Position numbers and translations under genes: made by a program. The notes beneath the pieces were generated by a model. The model was not told where the DNA came from. It worked only from the letters and a program-made list of their open reading frames with translations, and did no database searches. This document shows, piece after piece, positions 1 to 5,900 of a stretch of DNA of 9,161 nt (position 1 is the stretch's first letter; each line of letters opens with the position of its first letter). This DNA comes from DTYU01 sp040757355 (lineage in GTDB: Bacteria; Bacillota; Desulfotomaculia; Desulfotomaculales; Ammonificaceae), in contig JBFLWY010000074.1 of assembly GCA_040757355.1 (NCBI GenBank), positions 1 to 9,161 on the forward strand, read 5' to 3'.

Positions 1-30
1 ACAGCCGACTATGGTATAATATGGAGGTAG

Positions 31-231
31 TTCTGGCACTGCTTCCTGGCCGGTCGCGTGGCCCGATCAGGACCAACCATCACCGGTTCTATTAGCTATG
101 CGTCAGGCCGTATCCCGCCTGGCGGAGAAGCAAAAAAGATGACGCTGCGGCAATTTGCGGCTGCCTTACCGGAACGCCACATTTTAAGCCGCTTCGAGAC
201 CGCCCTGAGGCGGGCGCGCCGGCAGCGCTAA
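31..231 (+). other. Possible C-terminal remnant of an unidentified gene
   Basis: A frame stays open from just after a TAG at 28-30 to a TAA at 229-231. It ends in an arginine-rich tail (FETALRRARRQR). The only ATG in frame, at 139, would give 30 residues and has a GGAG 11 nt upstream; a GTG at 58 has no visible ribosome binding site. A TATAAT hexamer at 15-20 could be a -10 element, but its -35 would lie outside the window. The TAA is 23 nt before the next gene. I do not recognise the family. It could be the tail of a truncated gene or chance. Confidence 0.2.
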
Positions 232-254
232 AACCTCGCAGAAAGAGAGCAACC

Positions 255-572
255 ATGAGAAACGGCAGAAAAATCAGCATCTCGCTCACCCTTGTTTTAC
301 TGATAGGCTTGTTCGCCGGCCTCCTTTACCTGTCTTCCCCCTCCCCCACGCCCGAACTGGCGATCCGAAAGTATGTTTTTTTTAAGGGGAAATCGCCAAT
401 CGAAGCCTTTAATTTGCAGATAACCCCGACCGACTACGTGGACCGCAATTACGGGCAACAGTTCATCGTAGAGGGTTTCCGGGGTAACACAACGGGTATG
501 GAGCTAAGGTTCTTTTACCTCAAAAAGACGGCTGCGGGCTGGTCCGTCGTCTCGGCCGGCACCGGCCCGTAG
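255..572 (+). CDS. Small membrane-anchored or secreted hypothetical protein
   Basis: The product is 105 residues. It has a short basic N-terminus (MRNGRK), one hydrophobic segment at about residues 8-26, and a Ser/Pro linker (SSPSPTPE). About 75 residues follow that would lie outside the membrane. There is no lipobox cysteine, so it is either anchored by the uncleaved signal segment or cleaved. The soluble part reads as alternating hydrophobic beta-type strands (QFIVEGFRG, MELRFFYLKK, GWSVVSAG), like the small globular domains of many Firmicute exported proteins, but I recognise no family. The ATG follows a weak AGAAAGAGAG. The gene precedes the deleted toxin-antitoxin scar, so it may be the end of an older secreted-protein operon. 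That link is inference. Confidence 0.6.
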   Translation: MRNGRKISISLTLVLLIGLFAGLLYLSSPSPTPELAIRKYVFFKGKSPIEAFNLQITPTDYVDRNYGQQFIVEGFRGNTTGMELRFFYLKKTAAGWSVVSAGTGP

Positions 573-620
573 GAATGTATGTGTATTGTCAAAGATAAAA
601 AGCCGAGGAAAAGGTCGGAT

Positions 621-851
621 ACTCACCGGGCTCCTGTGTCCCACCACCGGCCGTGCATTGATCTGCAGCCATGACGTCCAAGAGTGCCTGCTGCCATAAG
701 TTCCCCGCCAAAACTTAACAAATTCCGCCGGGCCCATCGCCCTGACCTGTCCACACACTACCGGGGGAAGATGCTTTTTGTTTCCAATAACACAGAAATA
801 CCAGCCTCCATCTGGCATTCTATCCGGGTAGCGGTCCCCGTGTATTAACGG
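621..851. repeat. Scar of a duplicated PIN/Phd toxin-antitoxin locus
   Basis: Bases 621-791 align with 4960-5130 (171 versus 170 nt, roughly three-quarters identical by eye). That second stretch covers the 3' end and downstream flank of the intact PIN toxin gene. Immediately after it, 796-851 resembles 5901-5954, which lies about 110 nt beyond the toxin-antitoxin promoter. The two segments sit ~770 bp apart in the intact locus and are almost adjacent here. This suggests that most of the toxin gene, the whole antitoxin gene and their promoter were lost, with a junction at about 791-796. The second match is weaker than the first. Confidence 0.6.
683..791 (-). pseudogene. 3' fragment of a PIN-domain toxin gene
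   Basis: On the minus strand this reads VIGNKKHLPPVV, then a GPAEFVKFWRGTYGSR-like end. It is residue for residue similar to the last ~36 residues of the intact toxin at 5023-5439 (VTGNKRHFPPVA, then SPAEFIKFWRETCNSR). The intact stop codon aligns with GTG at 683-685, so the frame now runs on into flanking DNA. The N-terminal active-site residues (the LDTN aspartate, the central acidic positions and the PDPDDE stretch) are missing. No nuclease activity can be expected. Confidence 0.65.
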
Positions 852-880
852 TACCTGTGTCATCCCCCGCAATCTAAAAC

Positions 881-947
881 TTCAGAAACGGATTTGTAAC
901 TTTCAGACGCGATTCTGTAGTTTTTCGACACGATTTTGACGTTTATA
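881..947 (+). repeat. Degenerate ~21-nt tandem direct repeats (candidate operators)
   Basis: Three imperfect copies begin at 881, 902 and 924. They follow a pattern like TTCAGA-N2-CG-ATT-n-TGTA, with a fainter fourth at ~942 (TTATAGACG). The spacing of 21-22 nt is two helical turns, so the copies would face the same side of the DNA. They lie just upstream of the promoter at 959-986. That is a typical position for activator or repressor sites controlling the regulator gene. The protein that binds them is not known; autoregulation by the GAF-LuxR protein is a guess. Confidence 0.4.
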
Positions 948-958
948 GACGAAGTGGG

Positions 959-986
959 TGGACAAGGGAAAATAACTTTTTATAAT
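959..986 (+). promoter_or_regulatory. Promoter of the first GAF-LuxR gene
   Basis: TGGACA at 959-964 and TATAAT at 981-986 are separated by 16 nt, a good housekeeping-sigma match. The regulator ATG lies ~60 nt downstream, and the tandem repeats sit immediately upstream. Confidence 0.55.
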
Positions 987-1414
987 TGCAGTTCAGGAGA
1001 CTATTCGCAAAGCATAGGAAGAATCTTCTCCCGAAGCGGAGGGCGGGCCATGTCTCCTTTCCCGAAAGACCCGGGGTCGCCTGATTACGGTGCTTATCTC
1101 TGTTCCGCAGCGGAACTGAAAGCCTCCTACGATCGCTGCCGCTTCTTGGAGGTGCCGGCTGAACTCGATAGACCGCAGAAAACCCTGCCGAAAAGCCTTC
1201 TTGACCCCCGCGTGTTCGAGAATTACCTTCTCCTCACTGCCGTAGAACGCGTAATCACTCCGCATCACTGTGCCGGCCCGCAAGATAACCATATCTACAT
1301 CCTCTGCGACCCGGAACTTGTGGCGCTCAAGATCTTTGCCGTGCCGGAAGTTTTAGTTGCCGCCGAGGAGGCCAGCGTCAGACCCGGCACCGTTTTCACT
1401 GAGCAAAGCTGCGG

Positions 1415-1528
1415 CACCCAGCACTCAATTTAAGAAATAACTACTCTGTTCACTACCATTAGAAGGGTTCCTTTAACCCTTCATTTTTTGGGCAACAGCT
1501 TCTGGCTCCTTTGATTGAGTGCTGGGTG
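1415..1528. mobile_element. 114-bp inverted-repeat-bounded segment disrupting the regulator (MITE-like)
   Basis: The arms at 1415-1429 and 1514-1528 are perfect 15-bp inverted repeats (CACCCAGCACTCAAT and its complement). The 84 bp between them contains an in-frame TAA at 1431, a TGA at 1512 and a terminator hairpin, but no gene. Compared with the paralogue, 90 nt (from 6721 to 6811) are replaced by 114 nt, a net +24. This is therefore replacement rather than simple insertion, and there is no clear target duplication. The size and terminal repeats fit a miniature element. The arm sequence was not seen elsewhere in the window, and the outermost bases may belong to the gene. Confidence 0.5.
1462..1489 (+). 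terminator. Rho-independent terminator inside the disrupting segment
   Basis: GAAGGGTT (1462-1469) and AACCCTTC (1475-1482) form an 8-bp stem with a five-base loop. A run of six T at 1484-1489 follows. It would end transcripts started from the regulator promoter midway through the gene. Confidence 0.7.
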
Positions 1529-1972
1529 GTGCGTCGCCGGCCCGGTGAAAGACCCCGAAGGCATAGTCGTTGGCTATCTCGACATTTCGCTGCACGCGGA
1601 AAAGGAACTGGGCTTAGCTGCAGCGCACCTGCAAGCACTGGTTAATTTGATAGAAAAGGAGCTTTACCTCAGGGAACTTAAGGCAAAACTCCAGCAAACC
1701 GGTGTACGATTGCCGCCTATCCTTGCTTTACCCCCGGAAGTAGAACGGGAACTTACCCCGCGGGAACGGGAAGTCTTGCAGCTTCGGCTTTCCGGCCTAA
1801 CCACCACAAAGATAGCAAAGGAGCTTTGTATCGGCGTTTCCACGGTCAAAACCCATTGTGAACACATCTACAAAAAGCTCGGCGTGAACAACCTGTCTGA
1901 ACCGTTTTCTAAGTTATTTGACCGATAACTATATTAATCAGTAGCACCCTTAAGAAGCCTGTAGATAAAAAT

Positions 1973-2012
1973 TCCCCCAAATGGGGGACAAAAAATCCTC
2001 CTTTTGGAGGAT
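1973..2012 (-). terminator. Two tandem hairpins, terminator-like on the minus strand
   Basis: TCCCCC/GGGGGA pair around AAAT (1973-1988). ATCCTCC/GGAGGAT pair around TTTT (1995-2012). Each is preceded on the plus strand by an A-run, so each is a stem plus T-run when read on the minus strand. No minus-strand gene lies to the right for them to end. On the plus strand they lie between the regulator and the secreted operon. There the CCTCC could also pair with the purine-rich ribosome binding sites downstream. Which strand matters cannot be decided from sequence alone. Confidence 0.5.
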
Positions 2013-2032
2013 AGACAGGTATATGTTGGCAG

Positions 2033-2091
2033 GTTAAGGTATTTATCGAAGCCTGTTGGCGAGCGATCGCTCTTATCAAAGGGAGGTGAAA
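2033..2091 (+). promoter_or_regulatory. Conserved leader block, first copy
   Basis: These 59 nt match 7444-7501 at 44 positions with one gap. The match begins with an identical GTTAAGGTAT and ends with an identical AAGGGAGGTGAAA. The middle shares GAA, TGTT and TCGCT. In this copy the middle holds a perfect 12-bp palindrome, GAGCGATCGCTC (2061-2072). Both copies lie after a GAF-LuxR gene and 90-110 nt before a secreted-protein operon, while the surrounding intergenic DNA does not align. That suggests a functional operator or structured RNA. It fits no riboswitch class I know. The block ends in a strong ribosome binding site, so it may drive a leader peptide. Confidence 0.5.
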
Positions 2092-2092
2092 T

Positions 2093-2116
2093 ATGGTAGG
2101 CTATGTGAAACTGTAA
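2093..2116 (+). CDS. Possible seven-residue leader peptide (MVGYVKL)
   Basis: An ATG follows the near-perfect ribosome binding site GGGAGGTGA at ideal spacing, but the frame ends after seven codons. A strong site with a tiny frame upstream of an operon is the usual layout of translational attenuation leaders. In the other copy (7496-7555) the same site overlaps a GTG that opens a 19-codon frame of unrelated sequence. The peptide itself is thus not conserved. Low confidence as a gene. Confidence 0.2.
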   Translation: MVGYVKL

Positions 2117-2201
2117 GGTATGGGCGTAGGTGATAAGTAGATAGCTCCTTGCTTAAAAGCGTAAGTTTCGAAGAAAGATTACTTTCAGGAGGTTGAAGGT
2201 T

Positions 2202-2848
2202 ATGCTTTTAGGATACGGCGGGCGGTTAAGAGCTTTAAGATTTTCACAATTACAGCATTGTTATTCGCTGTACCTGTTGCAATTGCCTATGCTCTGGTTG
2301 AGAATAAAACAGGAGCACCTGATGGTTCCACATCTGCAGCAACAGGTAGTGTTCTGACGGCCACGGTTTCCTTCAAGCAGCTAAAGACCTTGGACGAAAT
2401 TGTGGCCGGGTTTGGTACTGCGAAAATAGTGGAGTTTCACCATGTCTTCCTCGGAAAGCAAGAATTATTAACAGGTGGGTACGTAGTCCCCGAAGGAGAA
2501 AGTCTTTCCCAGGCCCTTGTTAATTACCGCCGGTCACAGATTGAAGCTTTCCAACAAATGCTCAAACACCTAATTGAAGAGAGTAAACGACCGGGACATT
2601 TGCCGCAAGATCAAGAAGCAAGGTTGTTAGCACTCAAACCAATGCAAGACAATTTACAGCAAGCTCAAGGCGACTCTGATGCCGGACTGCGTATTTACGG
2701 CATAGTTGTTCAAGACACCGGGAGAAACCTGGAAAAAATAAAGGAACGCCAAGACGTGGCCAGGGTTCAAATCGCGGAGAAACCGGAACGGCCTCCGATG
2801 CCTATGGTTCCGCCGCAGATCAATGCGATGTCAGGGGGGGGTGAATAA
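2202..2848 (+). CDS. Secreted helical protein of unknown function, 5' frameshift
   Basis: The long open frame runs from 2258 (TTG, no ribosome binding site) to TAA at 2846. Upstream in that frame there is basic plus hydrophobic sequence typical of a Sec signal peptide (FRIRRAVKSFKIF, then TITALLFAVPVAIAYA), but no start codon. The well-placed ATG is at 2202, eight nt after AGGAGGTTG, in another phase. Adding one T to the TTTT run at 2207-2210 joins them and gives MLFRIRRAVKS followed by the signal segment. The mature part, ~180 residues, starts Gly/Ser/Thr-rich. It has a charged helical stretch (ALVNYRRSQIEAFQQMLKHLIEESK) and ends Pro/Met/Gly-rich (RPPMPMVPPQ, SGGGE). It has no cysteine. It is the first gene of the cysteine-rich/VKOR operon. 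Family not recognised. Confidence 0.6.
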
Positions 2849-2851
2849 AGG

Positions 2852-3511
2852 ATGTTACGGAAAGGCGGTAAGTTTAAGTCGGTGATAATTGCTTTGACCG
2901 TTTGCTTTCTCCTACTTGTACCGGCTCTGGCCTTTGCCTGTTGGATTGACCCCCGCGTATGCGCGCATGATGATGACGAAAACCGTCCCGATAACACCTG
3001 GGCCCCTACGCACGGTTCCTTATATACCGGCCAGGTGGGTTCCGAATACCGCTATATTGAACTCTGGTGGAACTGGTCCTATTTCAGTAACATCAAAGGC
3101 CTGAAGTACAAGTTGAACGGAAGCCGAGACTACAACGAGGCCCTGGAAGTTGAAACGGTGTTCTACAACTATGACGGGAAGGCATACTGTAAAGAGTATC
3201 AAGGGTTTTGGACAACAAACCAGCCCCGCGCGTACCGGGACACACAGGTCTCTGATAAGAGTAACGAAATAAACTTCTGTATTGGTTGTGCCGATGCCAA
3301 CCAGTTTCAGGAAAACAATTATTATTATTACTACATCAAGGCGAAGGTCAATTCCTCCAGCGGTAGCAAGGTTAAGGTTGGAGCCCAGCGGAGTTGCCGG
3401 TGCCCTTCCTATTGCTACAGCACTTATTGCGTATTCCGGGAATGTGCGGAGAACTACGCCTTCTTGATACCATACTCCGAGGTTTGGGCGCCGGGAAGCG
3501 AGTACTGGTAA
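2852..3511 (+). CDS. Secreted cysteine-rich protein
   Basis: The product is 219 residues with a clear Sec signal (basic MLRKGGKFK, hydrophobic core at ~10-27, cleavage near LAFA-CWID). The mature chain has ten cysteines at 30, 37, 113, 143, 146, 182, 184, 188, 193 and 198. An even number, clustered in FCIGC and in SCRC-PSYC-TYC-REC, points to about five disulfides. It is rich in Tyr, Trp and Asn, including five tyrosines in a row, as in compact beta-rich extracellular proteins. The first mature residue is Cys, but -3 is Ala rather than Leu, so lipidation is doubtful. The ATG is three nt after the previous stop, with the G8 run and GTGA as ribosome binding site. The two genes are therefore probably co-translated. 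The VKOR-like gene downstream could form its disulfides. No family recognised. Confidence 0.7.
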   Translation: MLRKGGKFKSVIIALTVCFLLLVPALAFACWIDPRVCAHDDDENRPDNTWAPTHGSLYTGQVGSEYRYIELWWNWSYFSNIKGLKYKLNGSRDYNEALEVETVFYNYDGKAYCKEYQGFWTTNQPRAYRDTQVSDKSNEINFCIGCADANQFQENNYYYYYIKAKVNSSSGSKVKVGAQRSCRCPSYCYSTYCVFRECAENYAFLIPYSEVWAPGSEYW

Positions 3512-3520
3512 AATTATCGA

Positions 3521-3555
3521 GTAACGGCTCCCCGGGATCAGCGGGGAGCCGTTAC
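3521..3555 (+). terminator. Strong intercistronic hairpin without a T-run
   Basis: GTAACGGCTCCCC (3521-3533) and its exact complement (3543-3555) make a 13-bp GC-rich stem with a nine-base loop. It begins nine nt after the stop of the cysteine-rich gene. No T-run follows; instead the ribosome binding site GAGGTGA of the VKOR-like gene comes after seven bases. It may be a weak terminator, a 3' stabiliser or a processing site that sets a lower level for the membrane enzyme. Confidence 0.55.
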
Positions 3556-3575
3556 GTTACTTGAGGTGAAGTCAC

Positions 3576-4754
3576 TTGCGGGTGCAGAAAACCGTTATTT
3601 TTATCGCGTGGAGCATCTTATGGCACCTCTTTTTCCGGGACAGCGGGCTTAGTGAAATGCCTGACGAACTGATGACCAATTGTGGAATGAGCATTCTGCT
3701 TGCGTTCGGTACTACCGCTGTCACTATATCGGTATTAGCGATGCTGTTGCCGAAAAAAAACCGTCACAATGTTGATCCGGTGATTCTTCTTGCCGTGCTT
3801 TCATCTGTGTGCGGCCTTCTGTTTGGTTTTGTCAATGGTTCACTAACGTCAATCAAATACAGCATTGAATACTACGGCGCCGGAACAACACCCGCCGAAC
3901 TGGCCGTTTGTCAGCATTACTGTGAACTTCTCGGTTTCTTGAGCGTGGTGCTTAATCTCAGCGGGTACGCCTTCCTTGTCTTTTCCCTGTCGCTGATCAT
4001 TTTGCTGGTGATACGGATCAAAGGCAAGGTCCGAAAGGTAACTGCCCTTTCCCGTTCTGAAAAAATAGCGGGGTTTACCGCGTTAATCGGCTGGTTGCAC
4101 TTCGGCCTGAGCGGGCAGCTCACCAGCGGTTTCACCAGGTTCTTCAACTGCCCATGGAAGGCAAATCAAATCCATGTGCCAAGCGAGGGATTGCAATGGT
4201 CTGTCGGGTACCCCACAGCAAAAACGGCATTTTTACTTGTGCCCCTGTTAGTTATCAGCCTGTTCATCTCGTGGCGGCAAATCCCGGTACCAAAAGCAAA
4301 ATCAGCGTCAGAACCAGAAGAAACATCCGAAGGAGCGAAAAAGAACCGGATATATACATATATAAGAACGATTTTCGCACAAGCAAACAAACCGGCGTTT
4401 ATTCTTGCGCTGGTAAACCTCTTTCTTCTGTCCGGACTTTCCCTTTACGAGACCGCCAAACTGAATATTGTTTTTTGTCCGGGCTGTCCTCCCACCGAAG
4501 GAACCGTCTCGATTGCTTTCGCCGGCGCTGCAACCGCAGCAGTTTTACTGGTTTTGAGCATCTTCTCCCGTAAAAGCAAGCTCATCAACCTCTTTGCCCT
4601 TCTGTTGACCCTTGCGGGCTCCTCTTTTTCTTTCTATCTTTTACTATTTCGGATGAACGTAATAGGGCAACTATGCTGGGGTTGCACAGTCGCCACATTT
4701 GTCTTCTTCGGCCTGCTTTTAAGCTTCGTAGAGAACATCTTCTCCCGGGAATAA
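3576..4754 (+). CDS. Multi-spanning membrane protein with C-terminal VKOR-like disulfide-forming domain
   Basis: The product is 392 residues with about ten hydrophobic segments. The TTG start lies six nt after GAGGTGA. Residues ~272-390 resemble bacterial VKOR (vitamin K epoxide reductase homologue). There is a helix, a loop cysteine pair CPGC (301, 304) followed by Ser312, two more helices, then FSFYLLLFRMNVIGQLCWGC with the pair C367/C370 at the start of the last helix. In known VKOR proteins the helix pair is the active site, reoxidised by quinone; the loop pair passes disulfides to exported substrates, often through a thioredoxin-like partner. Residues 1-260 add six or so segments with cysteines at 36, 79, 112, 116 and 192 (CQHYC); these might be a diverged second VKOR-like half. 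No thioredoxin domain or partner gene is visible. Position after a ten-cysteine secreted protein suggests a dedicated oxidase. The VKOR call rests on motif recognition, not a search. Confidence 0.7.
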   Translation: MRVQKTVIFIAWSILWHLFFRDSGLSEMPDELMTNCGMSILLAFGTTAVTISVLAMLLPKKNRHNVDPVILLAVLSSVCGLLFGFVNGSLTSIKYSIEYYGAGTTPAELAVCQHYCELLGFLSVVLNLSGYAFLVFSLSLIILLVIRIKGKVRKVTALSRSEKIAGFTALIGWLHFGLSGQLTSGFTRFFNCPWKANQIHVPSEGLQWSVGYPTAKTAFLLVPLLVISLFISWRQIPVPKAKSASEPEETSEGAKKNRIYTYIRTIFAQANKPAFILALVNLFLLSGLSLYETAKLNIVFCPGCPPTEGTVSIAFAGAATAAVLLVLSIFSRKSKLINLFALLLTLAGSSFSFYLLLFRMNVIGQLCWGCTVATFVFFGLLLSFVENIFSRE

Positions 4755-4959
4755 CAGGGGACATTTTCCTTAGACTTGCCGCCGGCGAAGCCAAGCAGCG
4801 AACACATTTCCTGCCATTCCTTCTGAAGAGAAGCGCCACTTTTGTCACGATAGACATCCGCAGCGAAACCTTTCTGGCTGGCGTGAAAAGTGTGGATTTT
4901 TTCGTATTGCAGACTGTTACAGTCATCGTAAACTCGATTAACGCATACTCATCTGGAGA
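4755..4959. other. Intergenic stretch with no gene seen
   Basis: The 205 bases between the VKOR-like gene and the toxin flank carry no convincing frame, hairpin terminator or promoter. The ACAGGGGACATTTTCC at 4754-4769 resembles end sequences of some small Firmicute insertion elements, but no partner inverted repeat was found. Left unassigned. Confidence 0.4.
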
Positions 4960-5130
4960 AGCTTACCAGGCTCCTGCGCCCCACCGCCGGCCGGCCATTG
5001 ATCTGCGGCCACGACATCGAGCCTATCTGCTGTTGCAAGTTTCCCGCCAAAACTTAATAAATTCCGCCGGGCTCATTACCGTCACCCGTCCACGCGCTAC
5101 CGGGGGAAAATGCCTCTTGTTTCCGGTAAC
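4960..5130. repeat. Toxin 3' end and flank, second copy of the repeat
   Basis: This stretch aligns with 621-791. It covers the last third of the intact PIN gene plus 63 nt beyond its stop. The flank beyond the stop is about as well conserved as the coding part. This points to duplication of a DNA segment rather than two independent toxins. Confidence 0.7.
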
Positions 5131-5439
5131 AAGGATGGCACCGGTGGCGCGCGCCACCTCCAGAAACGGCTCGTCATCAGGATCGGGAAGCCTTTCCGGC
5201 AGCGGCGCGGCGCTGACCAGGACTCCTTCTTCCTCTATTTGAATAAGAATGGCCTTTACAAGGGCCTGCTCGAAGCCGAATTTCGGGCGCGCCAAAACCT
5301 CCCGGTACTCGGTGAGAATGCGCGCATCATAGACCACCTGGACCAATCCTCCGGCAACCAGCCGGACGATCGTCCCGGCAGCGCTATGGCCCTTTAACAG
5401 GCCGGAGACCAGCACATTGGTATCCAATGCTATCCTCAT
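5023..5439 (-). CDS. PIN-domain toxin (COG1569 type), ribonuclease of a type II toxin-antitoxin pair
   Basis: The product is 138 residues, the usual length for this family. The PIN fold is expected to form a Mg-dependent acidic RNase site. Visible candidates are D6 in the opening LDTNVLVSG, E44 in ILTEYREVL, the D86/D88/D89 cluster in LPDPDDEPFLE, and N107 in the TGNKRHF motif near the end. All are kept, so the protein is probably active. The ATG overlaps the antitoxin stop by four bases (ATGA), the normal arrangement for coupled translation. Expressed alone it should cleave RNA and arrest growth; the Phd-type protein encoded upstream should neutralise it. RNA target unknown. A fragment of a second copy lies at 683-791. 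Confidence 0.85.
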   Translation of the reverse strand: MRIALDTNVLVSGLLKGHSAAGTIVRLVAGGLVQVVYDARILTEYREVLARPKFGFEQALVKAILIQIEEEGVLVSAAPLPERLPDPDDEPFLEVARATGAILVTGNKRHFPPVARGRVTVMSPAEFIKFWRETCNSR

Positions 5440-5723
5440 CGTGCCCGGCTCCGCCGTACCGCCCGGATCTCTTTCCCTATCTCGGCCGCTGTTATCTTAT
5501 CCTTACCGGTCTGCTGCGCATGCTCCTGGACCTTGTTGACGGCCAGCATAGCGCGGGCGCGACGCAAAGCAGCCAAATATTCCACCACGTCTTGGCCTTC
5601 GATACCGGCCAGGACGGCCACCGGCCTGCCGTTCGAAGTGACCACCATCTCCTTCTCCTGCTGCAACTGACGCCAGATCTCCGCCGACCTCAGCCGCAGG
5701 TCGCGCACGGAAATAAATTTCAT
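5436..5723 (-). CDS. Phd/YefM-family antitoxin
   Basis: The product is 95 residues. Residues 1-45 have the Phd/YefM pattern: a beta strand and helix (MKFISVRDLRLRSAEIWRQL), then the hairpin EMVVTSNGRPVAVLAGI. This N-terminal domain dimerises and binds DNA. The C-terminal half is charged and helical and would wrap the toxin. The start follows GGAGGTG by ten nt. Like its relatives it should repress its own promoter together with the toxin, and the palindrome at 5768-5777 is the likely site. It is the first gene of the pair and overlaps the toxin gene by four bases. Confidence 0.85.
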   Translation of the reverse strand: MKFISVRDLRLRSAEIWRQLQQEKEMVVTSNGRPVAVLAGIEGQDVVEYLAALRRARAMLAVNKVQEHAQQTGKDKITAAEIGKEIRAVRRSRAR

Positions 5724-5761
5724 TAAGTTTCGGCACCTCCGTAAAACGTTTTCTCACTGCT

Positions 5762-5791
5762 ATTGTACACAATTGTGCTACGATTTTGCAA
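5762..5791 (-). promoter_or_regulatory. Toxin-antitoxin promoter with palindromic operator
   Basis: On the minus strand TTGCAA (5791-5786) and TACAAT (5767-5762) are 18 nt apart. The perfect 10-bp palindrome CACAATTGTG (5768-5777) lies in the spacer against the -10. Phd-family antitoxins bind such palindromes to shut off their own operon. The antitoxin start is ~39 nt downstream. Confidence 0.55.
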
Positions 5792-5900
5792 CAAGCATCT
5801 ATCAAGCCGCAAACGAAGCCTTCGGGAACCATCGGTTTGGTGCACCAGGCTTCAAGGCCGGTAAACCCAATCCGGTTCTGGTTTTTGCCCCCAAGCATGG

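Larger units (their letters stand above)
1050..1928 (+). pseudogene. GAF-LuxR transcriptional regulator, disrupted copy
   Basis: This is a paralogue of the intact gene at 6360-7208, with near-identical DNA at the start (only two mismatches over ~71 nt from 1079). The ATG at 1050 has GGAGGG six nt upstream. The frame encodes the N-terminal region and the first part of an AcoR-like GAF domain up to GTVFTEQSCGT, then meets a TAA at 1431-1433. It resumes in the same phase at WCVAGPVKDPEG and ends in a complete LuxR helix-turn-helix (ELTPREREVLQL to KLGVNNLSE). In between, 28 residues present in the intact copy (NALALAREHNRL to FKDW) are replaced by non-coding DNA with two stops. A TTG at 1515 could in principle start a truncated HTH-bearing protein of 137 residues, but no ribosome binding site is visible. 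Confidence 0.75.

Noticed and set aside
504..872. 122-residue minus-strand frame
   Set aside because: Only the middle (683-791) is toxin-derived. The rest is read-through into flank after the ancestral stop was lost, so it is a pseudogene, not a protein.
881..947. CRISPR-like array
   Set aside because: The repeats are degenerate, abut each other without spacers, and number only three or four.
993..1292. Minus-strand frame antisense to the first regulator, and its longer counterpart at 6201-6788
   Set aside because: Both are mirror images of the conserved sense frame. They lack ribosome binding sites and recognisable domains, and they recur only because the sense genes are paralogous.
1430..1513. 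Invertible switch between the 15-bp inverted repeats
   Set aside because: I reversed the interior and translated it. It contains a stop and does not encode the missing GAF residues, so inversion would not restore the regulator.
2033..2091. Known riboswitch (cyclic-di-GMP, cobalamin, THF, glycine classes) or sigma-54 promoter
   Set aside because: None of the remembered consensus cores of those riboswitches is present. The TTGGC at 2056 has no correctly spaced -12 GC, and the second copy lacks GG altogether.
4673..5242. 189-residue plus-strand frame across the VKOR end and toxin gene
   Set aside because: It overlaps two better supported genes in other frames, and its composition is that of a shadow frame.
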